Source: Marivita sp. S6314 (GTDB lineage Bacteria; Pseudomonadota; Alphaproteobacteria; Rhodobacterales; Rhodobacteraceae). Taken from it: DNA of 64,000 bases. Below the pieces are notes generated by a model. The model was not told the DNA's origin, made no database searches, and was given only the letters and a program-made list of their open reading frames with translations. This document shows, in pieces, positions 8,391 to 16,134 of the stretch (the first letter of the stretch is position 1; each line of letters opens with the position of its first letter). The stretch lies in contig NZ_JALKAO010000002.1 in assembly GCF_023015985.1 (NCBI RefSeq), positions 558,001 through 622,000 on the forward strand, given 5' to 3'. The position numbers and the translations under genes were made by a program.

Positions 8391-10072
8391 CCGGGGATGT
8401 CCGGATACACCCAGCGGTCGGCATTATCGCCGGTCAATTCCTCGGGATAGGGCGCGCCTGCATACATGCAGATGCGCACCCACCGATCCGAGCGCGGGTC
8501 AAAATGCGTGGCCCCGAAAAACGACAGTTTGGCGCGCAGCATGTCGATGGGCAGTACAGTCTGACAAATGGTGTTGTCGCGGATTTCGCCATAGGGCGCG
8601 ACCAACGACATCTGCGCGCGACGCACCGTGTGCCGGTGTTCGGGGTGCTTTAACAGGAACTCCGCAATCCGCTCGTCGTCCTGCCATTCCGTCAACGACT
8701 GATACGCCAGCGTCGCGTCCCGCGCCGGGGCCAGCGGTTGCTCATACTCCGAAATCGGCTCTTCAAAGCGTTCGCCCAACCGTGGTTCCAGCTTTTCCTC
8801 GGACACGTACCACGCCCGCGCACAGTTCCGGGGCGCGTCCCATTCCAGATCAAACGCCCAGCCAAATGCGGCCTGCAACAGGGATTTCACCTCTTCGACA
8901 GGCATCTTCCCGTCAATCCGAAACGCATCGCTGTTGGTGTCTGACATGCAGCAGGACAAACCGTCCACCAGATCGGGATAGGGTTCAAGGATCAGCGACG
9001 CGACCAGTTCCTGCCCTTCCTCGCTCAGCGCGCTTTCGCTCCAGGTTATGATCCGGTCCCACGGGAACAGGGCACCCGGATCCTGTTGATCAACATACCT
9101 GCAAAGCGCGTCCATATCCGCACGCAGCGCGTCCAGTTTGCGGATTTGTGCCGGATGTTCCGACGTCCAAAGATCAACCGACCTTTTGCTGCGTGCCAGA
9201 ACATCTGCGAAGATGTCCCGGTCTTCCGCTGTTGCGGTCTCAACCGCGCGCACCCGCGCAACTGCCTCTTCGCGCGCCATGATCCAGTTGTTGAACAACA
9301 CCGGATGATTGACCAGAAACGGGGCCATACCCAGCCCCGTGGAATTGCCGATGCCAAGGCTCCGCGCGATCTTTGGGTCCAGCGCAACCGCATCCGCGCC
9401 CCCCTGCACTCGCGCCATATGTTCCACCAGATCGCGAACAAATGTGCGGATCAGGTAGACGGTCAGCATTTCGGCCTGAAACGGCACGGCGAGCTCTTCA
9501 CGATCCGCGATGGTTTCCCGGTCAGCGGCACCAAACTTGCCAGACCCGTAGACCGCCGTGGTGCGCATGAGGTATCCCACCGCATCAATCTGGTCGGTGT
9601 CGGGCTGCTGCCCAGAGGCCAGCGCCTCCACGACATGGCTCCACAACCGCACCGACCGGTTGGCCCGTGACAGGGTCAGTTCGGACGATGAGATGCGACC
9701 AGCCTCCTGCACCGGAACATTCCGGGACAACCGCTGAATGTCGTCGGGGGTCGGATCGCCATCAAACAACGCAAAGGTCGCATCCCATGCGTCGGCAATC
9801 ACCCGGTCTGACCGCTTTTCCGGCGGCAGATCATGGGCAAACGCCACCAGCGAATAGCTGCGATCGGGGCCTTGCGCGGTATAGACCGCATGGCCCACAC
9901 CCCGGTCATCCACATCGAACGTCCTGCGCGTAAAGCTCCAGTTGTCCGCCGCCATGCGCCGGGTCAGCACGCGCATAAAGCTCAACCGACATTGATGAAA
10001 CGATCCCAGCCGCTTCAGCCGCATCACGTGGGCCGGGTCACGTCGATGAATGGGTGCCGGTTCGGGTGTCAT
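8387..10072 (-). CDS. Uncharacterised 561-residue protein
   Basis: I do not recognise a family with a known function. The protein is soluble, acidic, rich in Trp and Arg, and largely helical by composition, with no signal peptide or obvious membrane span. A conspicuous CCMSD motif occurs in the middle, and the C-terminus is WVYPDIPG. The ATG at 10072 overlaps the dipeptidase stop (ATGA), which favours this start over an internal ATG at codon 17. It is coupled to DUF3726 at its 3' end. The strict coupling on both sides suggests the three products act together. Confidence 0.7.
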   Translation of the reverse strand: MTPEPAPIHRRDPAHVMRLKRLGSFHQCRLSFMRVLTRRMAADNWSFTRRTFDVDDRGVGHAVYTAQGPDRSYSLVAFAHDLPPEKRSDRVIADAWDATFALFDGDPTPDDIQRLSRNVPVQEAGRISSSELTLSRANRSVRLWSHVVEALASGQQPDTDQIDAVGYLMRTTAVYGSGKFGAADRETIADREELAVPFQAEMLTVYLIRTFVRDLVEHMARVQGGADAVALDPKIARSLGIGNSTGLGMAPFLVNHPVLFNNWIMAREEAVARVRAVETATAEDRDIFADVLARSKRSVDLWTSEHPAQIRKLDALRADMDALCRYVDQQDPGALFPWDRIITWSESALSEEGQELVASLILEPYPDLVDGLSCCMSDTNSDAFRIDGKMPVEEVKSLLQAAFGWAFDLEWDAPRNCARAWYVSEEKLEPRLGERFEEPISEYEQPLAPARDATLAYQSLTEWQDDERIAEFLLKHPEHRHTVRRAQMSLVAPYGEIRDNTICQTVLPIDMLRAKLSFFGATHFDPRSDRWVRICMYAGAPYPEELTGDNADRWVYPDIPG

Positions 10073-11055
10073 TCCTGTCCCCCAAAATTCTCTGCAAAGA
10101 AACGGTACCAGTTCCCGCCCATGACGCCAGCCACTTCGTCAGCAGACATCCCGACATCCAGCAAGCCCTGTTCGATATTCCCGAAATCGCGGTTGTCCTG
10201 AAACCACGTGGGCATGGCCGGGAAACCGGGGGCTGCGGCCGAGCCTTCGCCGTAATCGATCTCTTTCGTCCAGCGCCCGGTGCGCATCCATTCAACGATG
10301 CTGTCGGGCTGGTCCTGACACAGGTCTGATCCGATCCCAAGATGATCAACCCCGAACTGATCCGCTGTCCGCGCGATCATCTCGCAGAAGTCCTGCAGCG
10401 TGCAGTCGGATTTGTTTTTCAGGTGGTGCGGATACAACGAAAACCCGAACATCCCGCCGTTTTGCGTCACCGCGCGGATCACCTCGTCGGTCTTGTTGCG
10501 CAGCGCGGGTTGCCACGCATGTGGGTTGGCATGGGTGATCGCAATCGGCCGCTCCGAGATATCGGCGGCCTCAATGGTTGACCGATCCGCCGAATGGCTC
10601 ATGTCAACCACCAGACCAACCCGGTTCATTTCCTTGATGACCTGCCGCCCCATGCGGGTGATGCCGGTGTCTTCGTCCTCGTAACAGCCCGTCGCCAGAA
10701 GCGATTGGTTGTTGTAGGTCAACTGCATGAACCGCGCGCCCAGCGTGTGAAGGATTTCGACCAGCCCGATATCGTCTTCGATGGGGCTGGGATTCTGAAA
10801 ACCAAAGAAGATCGCCGTCCGCCCCGTCTCGCGCGCGACGTCGATATCGGCAGCGGTCAGGCCTTTCAGGATCAGGTCGGGATACTGTTCAAACCAGCGG
10901 TTCCAGCGTTCAAAATTCAGCACCGTCTCGCGGAACGTCTCGTGGTAGGCGATGGTCACATGCACCGCGTCCACGCCGCCTTCGCGCATTTGGCGAAAGA
11001 TGGTTTCGGACCAGTTGGCGTATTGCAGACCGTCGATGCGCATTTGTTGTGTCAT
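10069..11055 (-). CDS. Membrane-dipeptidase-fold protein with altered metal site
   Basis: A 328-residue peptidase M19 (renal/membrane dipeptidase) family member. Two histidines of the family metal site are visible, in VVDMSHSADRS and AITHANPHAW. The N-terminal HxD ligand pair expected in DGHND is replaced by DGLQYANW, and the GVEGGH glutamate region reads GFQNPSP. It resembles, from memory, dipeptidase-like proteins encoded beside glycine-betaine catabolism genes in pseudomonads. The start at 11055 (MTQQMRIDG) is preferred over the upstream ATG at 11091. Function is uncertain and may not be dipeptide hydrolysis. Confidence 0.8.
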   Translation of the reverse strand: MTQQMRIDGLQYANWSETIFRQMREGGVDAVHVTIAYHETFRETVLNFERWNRWFEQYPDLILKGLTAADIDVARETGRTAIFFGFQNPSPIEDDIGLVEILHTLGARFMQLTYNNQSLLATGCYEDEDTGITRMGRQVIKEMNRVGLVVDMSHSADRSTIEAADISERPIAITHANPHAWQPALRNKTDEVIRAVTQNGGMFGFSLYPHHLKNKSDCTLQDFCEMIARTADQFGVDHLGIGSDLCQDQPDSIVEWMRTGRWTKEIDYGEGSAAAPGFPAMPTWFQDNRDFGNIEQGLLDVGMSADEVAGVMGGNWYRFFAENFGGQE

Positions 11056-11152
11056 GTTTCCAATCTGGCAGAGTTGTTTCCGATGAGGCAATCCGTTGAC
11101 GACCCAAACAGACGATCAAACGACGGCGCCACAGGCGCTTTGACAGGACGGA

Positions 11153-12631
11153 TCATCGCATCACAAACGGGTTTGCCATCGGCTGATCCGAGGTGTTGAT
11201 CCACGTGGTTTTGACACGGGTGTAATCCAGAATCGCCTCCTGTCCCGCCTCGCGGCCATACCCCGACTGGTTGAGACCTCCAAACGGCGCGATGGGGGAA
11301 ATCGCGCGGTAGGTGTTGACCCATGTGATGCCGGACCGGATGCGTTTCGACACGCGATGCGCGCGGGCGACGTTCTGGGTGAAGACACCCGAGCCGAGGC
11401 CGAAATCGCTGTCATTGGCCAGTGCGATGGCCTCGTCTTCGGTGTCGAACGGGAGGAGAGTCATCACAGGGCCGAACATCTCGACCTTGAGGGTCTCGGT
11501 GTCGGGGCTGTTGGCCAGAACAAGCGTCGGTTGGACGTAATGCGCACCCGCGTCGGCGCGTTTGCCGCCAAACGCGATGGTTGCGCCCTGGGACGTCGCT
11601 TTGGACAGCGTCGCTTCGATCTTTTCCACCTGCGCGACGGTGCAAAGCGGGCCAAGATGGGTCGCGGGATCATGCGGATCGCCGACTTTCAAGTCGCGGC
11701 ATTTCTCGGTGATTTTGGCGATCAGCGCCTCCAGCACAGGCCTGTGGATCAACCCGCGTGTTCCCGCGACGCAGGATTGACCGGACGCGCCGAAATTGCC
11801 CGCAATCAGGCCGTTTGCGGCGGCATCCAGATCGGCATCGTCGAACACGAGGATCGGGGATTTGCCGCCAAGTTCGAGCGTTGTCACCGCGAAGTTTTCA
11901 GCCGAATTGCGCACCACATGGCGCGCTGTTTCCGGCCCGCCTGTAAAAGCGATGCGATCCACATCGGGGTGGCGCGTGAGCGGGACCGCACAGTTTTTCG
12001 CGTCCCCCGTGAGAATCGACACAACACCGGGCGGAAAGCCTGCCTGATCAATCAGCTTTGCAAACTCAAGCATCGGCGCAGGGGCGATTTCCGACGCCTT
12101 GAGCACCACGGTACAGCCTGCCGCCAAGGCCGGGGCAAGTTTGGTTGCGGCCAGAAACATCTGCGCGTTCCACGGCACGATGCCAACAACAACTCCGATG
12201 GGCATTCTTTGGGTAAAGACGTGCATGTCGGGTTTGTCGATGGGAAGAACCGCGCCTTCGATCTTGTCGGCAAGGCCCGCATAGTAGCGATAGTAGTCGG
12301 CCACATAGCCCGTCTGCGCCATCGTCTCGGACGCAAGCTTGCCGCTGTCGGTCGTCTCGATCCGACCAAGCGCTTCGGCGTTTTCGGCGACCAGATCGGC
12401 AAGACGATAGAGCAGTTTGCCACGCGCAGTCTGCGTCATGTCGCGCCAGTCCGGCAGGTCCAACGCGGCGCGGGCGGCGGCGATGGCGGTGTTCACGTCA
12501 TCAGGCGAGGCGCAGTCGAATGTCGCCCAGACGTGGCCGGTGGCGGGGTTGATGCTCTCCATCACCTGACCTAAGGACCCGGCCTTAAATGCGCCCGCGA
12601 TGTAGAGCGGGAAGTGCTGTGTGTCGGCCAT
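11153..12631 (-). CDS. NAD(P)-dependent aldehyde dehydrogenase
   Basis: A 492-residue aldehyde dehydrogenase superfamily enzyme of standard length. It has the catalytic glutamate in LELGGKSP, the nucleophilic cysteine in GQSCVAGTR, and the cofactor-loop sequence FTGGPETARHV. It oxidises an aldehyde to a carboxylate; the substrate is not readable, though the closest general group is the betaine-aldehyde/GABA-semialdehyde type. It follows the flavin-monooxygenase gene by 10 bases and is the last member of a four-gene leftward cluster. A 97-base gap with only a short GC hairpin separates it from the dipeptidase-like gene, so read-through is possible. Confidence 0.9.
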   Translation of the reverse strand: MADTQHFPLYIAGAFKAGSLGQVMESINPATGHVWATFDCASPDDVNTAIAAARAALDLPDWRDMTQTARGKLLYRLADLVAENAEALGRIETTDSGKLASETMAQTGYVADYYRYYAGLADKIEGAVLPIDKPDMHVFTQRMPIGVVVGIVPWNAQMFLAATKLAPALAAGCTVVLKASEIAPAPMLEFAKLIDQAGFPPGVVSILTGDAKNCAVPLTRHPDVDRIAFTGGPETARHVVRNSAENFAVTTLELGGKSPILVFDDADLDAAANGLIAGNFGASGQSCVAGTRGLIHRPVLEALIAKITEKCRDLKVGDPHDPATHLGPLCTVAQVEKIEATLSKATSQGATIAFGGKRADAGAHYVQPTLVLANSPDTETLKVEMFGPVMTLLPFDTEDEAIALANDSDFGLGSGVFTQNVARAHRVSKRIRSGITWVNTYRAISPIAPFGGLNQSGYGREAGQEAILDYTRVKTTWINTSDQPMANPFVMR

Positions 12632-12641
12632 TTGAGGTCCT

Positions 12642-13676
12642 TCAGGTAAAGGCGGGCATCACATCGTCGATGAACCGCGCAAGCGAGGCGCGCTTGCGCT
12701 CGGTGCTCATCCCGCTGTCGATCCAGAACGAAAATTCATCATAGCCAAGGTCTTCGTATCGCTTGATGCGGTCAATCACTTCTTGCGCTGTGCCGATGGT
12801 CAGGTCCCGGCGCATGATGTCCGGGGCCATCATCCTGTTGCCCGCCATGTCTTCGTCGCTGATGCGTTCGATCAGGCCTTGCTGCACCGGGCGCTTGTTC
12901 TGAAACCACGCACCGAAATAGTTGTAGAACCGGCTGAGTTCCTGCGCACCGAGTTGCGCATCATCAGCGTCTGACGCAACATACGTGTGGTGCAGGAGCA
13001 TGATCTTGGGGCGGGGGCCGTCATGGGTTTCACAGGCGGCGTTGAACCGGTCCATCAAACTGTCGATCTCTTCATCGCCTTGCCAAAGCGGCGTCACCTG
13101 AACGTTGAACCCATTGTGAACCGCAAATTCATGGCTGTTGGGATCCCGCGCCGCGACCCAGATGGGCGGGCCGTTTTCCTGCACGGGTTTCGGGGCCGAG
13201 GTGGTTGCAGGGAAGCTGTGATAGGTGCCGTCATGCGCACAATCGCCCTCCCACAACGGGCGCATCAGGGGCAGGGTTTCCCGCATGCGTTGCCCGGCTT
13301 CCCAAGCGTCCAAACCCGGCGACATGCGCTCATATTCATAGGAATAAGCCCCGCGCGCGGCCCCGATTTCGATGCGCCCGCCGGTGATCACATCTGCCAT
13401 CGCGGCCTCTCCGGCAAGTTTGATCGGGTGCCAGAACGGGACGATAACCGTACCAGTGCCCAGACGGACATTCTTGGTCCGGTGGCTCAGGTCAACCAGC
13501 GTGGTGAACGGGTTGGGCGCGATGGTGAACTCCATCCCGTGATGTTCCCCCGTCCAGATCGCGCGCATGCCGCCGTTATCGGCCATCTGGCACAGACCGA
13601 TGAATTCGTCATAAAGCGTCTGGTGGTCCTGATCGGCGGTCAGGCGCTCCATATGGGCAAAGAGCGAAAACTCCAT
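12642..13676 (-). CDS. LLM-class flavin-dependent oxidoreductase (luciferase-like monooxygenase)
   Basis: A 344-residue bacterial-luciferase-like TIM-barrel protein. Family features are the N-terminal EFSLFAHMER, the EHHGMEF motif near residue 45, LGTGTVIVPFWHP, and GAARGAYSYEYE. Such enzymes use reduced FMN or F420; the alphaproteobacterial context suggests FMNH2 supplied by a separate reductase, and none is encoded next to it. It probably oxygenates the substrate of the cluster, upstream of the hydrolase and aldehyde dehydrogenase. The substrate is unknown. Confidence 0.88.
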   Translation of the reverse strand: MEFSLFAHMERLTADQDHQTLYDEFIGLCQMADNGGMRAIWTGEHHGMEFTIAPNPFTTLVDLSHRTKNVRLGTGTVIVPFWHPIKLAGEAAMADVITGGRIEIGAARGAYSYEYERMSPGLDAWEAGQRMRETLPLMRPLWEGDCAHDGTYHSFPATTSAPKPVQENGPPIWVAARDPNSHEFAVHNGFNVQVTPLWQGDEEIDSLMDRFNAACETHDGPRPKIMLLHHTYVASDADDAQLGAQELSRFYNYFGAWFQNKRPVQQGLIERISDEDMAGNRMMAPDIMRRDLTIGTAQEVIDRIKRYEDLGYDEFSFWIDSGMSTERKRASLARFIDDVMPAFT

Positions 13677-13706
13677 GGGATCACCTTTCTGATTGCTGGG
13701 GTTGGG

Positions 13707-14504
13707 TCATTTGGTTTGGCCAAAGGTCTGCAAGAGCGCCTGTGCCACCGCATCGGGATGGGTCATCGGCATCATATGCGCCGCATCCGGCACGATCTCT
13801 GCGCGCCCTTGCGGTACAAGAGCGGCCATGCTGCGGGACATGTCCGGTGTAGAGTTCAGATCACCCGGACCGGTCTGGAACAGTGCCGGCATGGGAAGGC
13901 CCCGCAGCACCGCATTGTCCGGCCCGTCATGATGCGCGAACACCCGGTAGGCGGCGGCATAGCCTTGCGGATCGACACGCGTCAGCCAGTCGCGGCAGGC
14001 TTCAGCGGAATCGGCCAATGCCCCTTGCGGGTGCGCGCCGAACCACCGTTCGAGGGTTGCATCGGGGGAGGACGGGTCCGCCGGGTTCAACGCGTTTGCA
14101 CGGGCTTGCACCGCCCGCGCCGCGTCTGGTGTGCGGCGGTAGATGGCGTTGAGGGCGGCGACGCCCAAGACACGATCCGGCATTTGCCCCGCCAGTTCCA
14201 GCGCGATCATCGCCCCCATGGAATGACCCGCGATGCAGACAGGTGCATCAAGCGCTTGCACGAAATCGCAGATCCGCGTGACGTATTCCTGCAACGTAAC
14301 GGCGTTGTTCAAGGGCGATCCACCGTGGCCCGGCATGTCGACCGCATAGACCGTAAAGTCCTTATCCAGCATTGGACCAATGGCCGCCCAGGCTTCGGCG
14401 CGAAGGCCTACACCATGGATCAGGACAAGCGGTGCCCCCTGCCCCGCGCGCCAAAAGCTGATCTTCCCCGCGCCCTCAGACCGCGGCCGGGTTGTCCACG
14501 TCAT
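13707..14504 (-). CDS. Alpha/beta-fold hydrolase
   Basis: A 265-residue alpha/beta hydrolase. The oxyanion-hole HG is in LVLIHGVGL, the nucleophile serine is in AGHSMGAMIA, and a C-terminal catalytic His is in PDAAHMMPMTHPD. The start overlaps the end of the AA_synth gene by 29 bases. It probably hydrolyses an ester, amide or enol-lactone made by the neighbouring monooxygenase; this is inference from gene order, similar in outline to how RutD accompanies RutA in uracil catabolism, though the other Rut genes are absent. Confidence 0.88.
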   Translation of the reverse strand: MTWTTRPRSEGAGKISFWRAGQGAPLVLIHGVGLRAEAWAAIGPMLDKDFTVYAVDMPGHGGSPLNNAVTLQEYVTRICDFVQALDAPVCIAGHSMGAMIALELAGQMPDRVLGVAALNAIYRRTPDAARAVQARANALNPADPSSPDATLERWFGAHPQGALADSAEACRDWLTRVDPQGYAAAYRVFAHHDGPDNAVLRGLPMPALFQTGPGDLNSTPDMSRSMAALVPQGRAEIVPDAAHMMPMTHPDAVAQALLQTFGQTK

Positions 14505-15075
14505 GTCCCAAATCCTTGAGGTCCTGATAGCGGTCGCCGATTCGGTGGTGCGGACGGCCCGAGGTGGCCGCGCCCAGCGCGATCACCAGTTCATCCGCGC
14601 GCGGTGCGTCTGGAATGGCGAAATGCACCGTCAGGTAGTGCGACCGACGGCCAACATCGTTCTTGTCCATCAGCGGGATCTGCAGCGGCGCATTGGCCGC
14701 GCCGCGAATGTTGGTGAAGGCGAGGTAGGATTTGGCGCCAACGGCCTCACGGAAGAAATTGCCGAACCGCAGCGTATGGATCAGGCCGGAGGCATGTTCG
14801 ATTTCGCCATCAAGGCCCACAATCGCCGCCTTGCCAAACGCTTCGATCTTGTCGCCCCCACCGGTCATCGCGGTGATGCGTTCGGTGAGCAGCGCGCCGA
14901 GAACGGGCCCGAAGGATTGGATCACGGGCTTCAGGTCATCGACATAGCGACCCGCCCAGGGGTTCGTGATGACCGCCGCGACGGCAAACATCGACCACGG
15001 CGGGTCGGCAGGTTTGAAGCCTTCGACAAGCACGTCTTCCTGAAAGTTGACGATTTTGCGGATGTCCGGCTGCAT
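14476..15075 (-). CDS. AA_synth-family (PF06684-like) protein
   Basis: A 199-residue protein matching, from memory, the family called 'amino acid synthesis' (a name not backed by a defined reaction). Typical features are MQPDIRKIVNFQEDVLVEG at the N-terminus, GKAAIVGLDGEIEHASGLIH in the centre and the SGRPHHRIGDRY C-terminal motif. The start at 15075 sits just after the intergenic region shared with lysR; the longer reading from 15156 would cross the palindrome. It is the first gene of the four-gene cluster and is probably the enzyme closest to the inducing substrate. Confidence 0.8.
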   Translation of the reverse strand: MQPDIRKIVNFQEDVLVEGFKPADPPWSMFAVAAVITNPWAGRYVDDLKPVIQSFGPVLGALLTERITAMTGGGDKIEAFGKAAIVGLDGEIEHASGLIHTLRFGNFFREAVGAKSYLAFTNIRGAANAPLQIPLMDKNDVGRRSHYLTVHFAIPDAPRADELVIALGAATSGRPHHRIGDRYQDLKDLGHDVDNPAAV

Positions 15076-15141
15076 ATTTGGCTCCCCCCTAGGATCGGCG
15101 CAGGTTACGCCACCGCGCGCGGGCCGAACAAACAAAAGAAA

Positions 15142-15174
15142 ATGACATGAGTGCATTAGATATGCTTATGTCAT
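15142..15174. promoter_or_regulatory. Palindromic probable LysR-regulator site
   Basis: Ten-base arms ATGACATGAG and CTTATGTCAT, complementary at nine of ten positions, are separated by 13 bases. The site ends three bases before the lysR start codon and lies 67 bases from the divergent AA_synth start. The AT-rich interrupted dyad and position fit a LysR-type regulator controlling its divergent neighbour and repressing its own gene. Confidence 0.6.
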
Positions 15175-15177
15175 TAT

Positions 15178-16059
15178 ATGGCGAAATCCCTCCCCCCTCT
15201 CACCTGGTTCCGCGCATTCGATGCCGCCGCCCGTCACCTGAGCTTCACCCTCGCCGCAGACGAGCTTGGCTTTACGCAATCCGCGATCAGCCAGCATGTG
15301 CGCGCGTTGGAAGACCGGTTGGGCACGCAGCTCTTTGTGCGGGGCAACCGGAGCCTTGCCCTGACCGATGCGGGGAGGTTGCTGCTGCCGGACGTGGCGG
15401 CGGCGATGGCCACGCTGACAAGCGCCACGCAGCGGTTCCTGCCGGATCAGGCCAAACCGACGCTCACCATCGCCACCTCGGCCAGCATCGCGCATTGGGT
15501 GCTGGCCCCGCATCTTGCGGCGTTTCACCTTCGCCACCCCGAGATCGCGATCCAGTTGGTCACAACCATCTGGCCGGATGATTTCGTATCCACAAACGCC
15601 GATATCGAAATCCGTTTTGGCCCACCCAGCGTTGTCGGGCGCGATGCCAAACGGTTGGAGCCGTCATTCCTGCACGCGGTGGCTGTGCCTGACATTGCAG
15701 CGCGCTTTGAAGGCCCCGACGCTGTCCCGCGTCTGGCGGAGTATCCGCTGATCCAGCCGGTTGGGCTGTCGTTGGGGTGGTCCGATATCGGCACACGGCT
15801 CAAATCCAGACAGCCGCTGGATCACAGCCTTCTGGTCGACACGCACGGCATGGCGGTGGACCTGGCCATCGGTGGTGCAGGGATCGCGCTGTGCCATGGG
15901 TTGATTTCGAAAGAGGCTATCCTGCAAGGCAAAATCGCCGAATTGCCCTTTCGACCGTTCGAAGCGAAAGAGGGCTATTACATCGCGCGGAAGTCCACGG
16001 CCCTGCCCGACCATCAGGCGCAGTTCATGAACTGGCTGACACTGCTTCTTGCGCGCTGA
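15178..16059 (+). CDS. LysR-family transcriptional regulator (GcvA-like)
   Basis: A 293-residue LysR-type regulator. The winged helix-turn-helix spans about residues 6-65 (LTWFRAFDAAARHLSFT, then TQSAISQHVRALE), followed by a LysR substrate-binding domain. The N-terminus PPLTWFRAFDAAARH resembles the GcvA subgroup. No ribosome-binding site precedes the ATG; the palindrome at 15142-15174 abuts it, so the message may be leaderless. It is divergent from the AA_synth/hydrolase/monooxygenase/aldehyde dehydrogenase cluster and is its likely regulator. Confidence 0.9.
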   Translation: MAKSLPPLTWFRAFDAAARHLSFTLAADELGFTQSAISQHVRALEDRLGTQLFVRGNRSLALTDAGRLLLPDVAAAMATLTSATQRFLPDQAKPTLTIATSASIAHWVLAPHLAAFHLRHPEIAIQLVTTIWPDDFVSTNADIEIRFGPPSVVGRDAKRLEPSFLHAVAVPDIAARFEGPDAVPRLAEYPLIQPVGLSLGWSDIGTRLKSRQPLDHSLLVDTHGMAVDLAIGGAGIALCHGLISKEAILQGKIAELPFRPFEAKEGYYIARKSTALPDHQAQFMNWLTLLLAR

Positions 16060-16134
16060 CACCGGGAACCGAATTGCCCTGCCCCGCGAACGCGATTAGC
16101 GTCTGGCAAACCATCGCAATTGCCGAGACCTCCC

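Noticed and set aside
11056-11152. Possible terminator between the aldehyde dehydrogenase and the dipeptidase-like gene
   Set aside because: Only a five-to-six-base GC stem with no T-tract is present, so it was not annotated; co-transcription remains possible.
16120-16134. TTG start extending the ThDP enzyme by five residues
   Set aside because: The ATG at 16135 fits the family N-terminus and no ribosome site favours the TTG.
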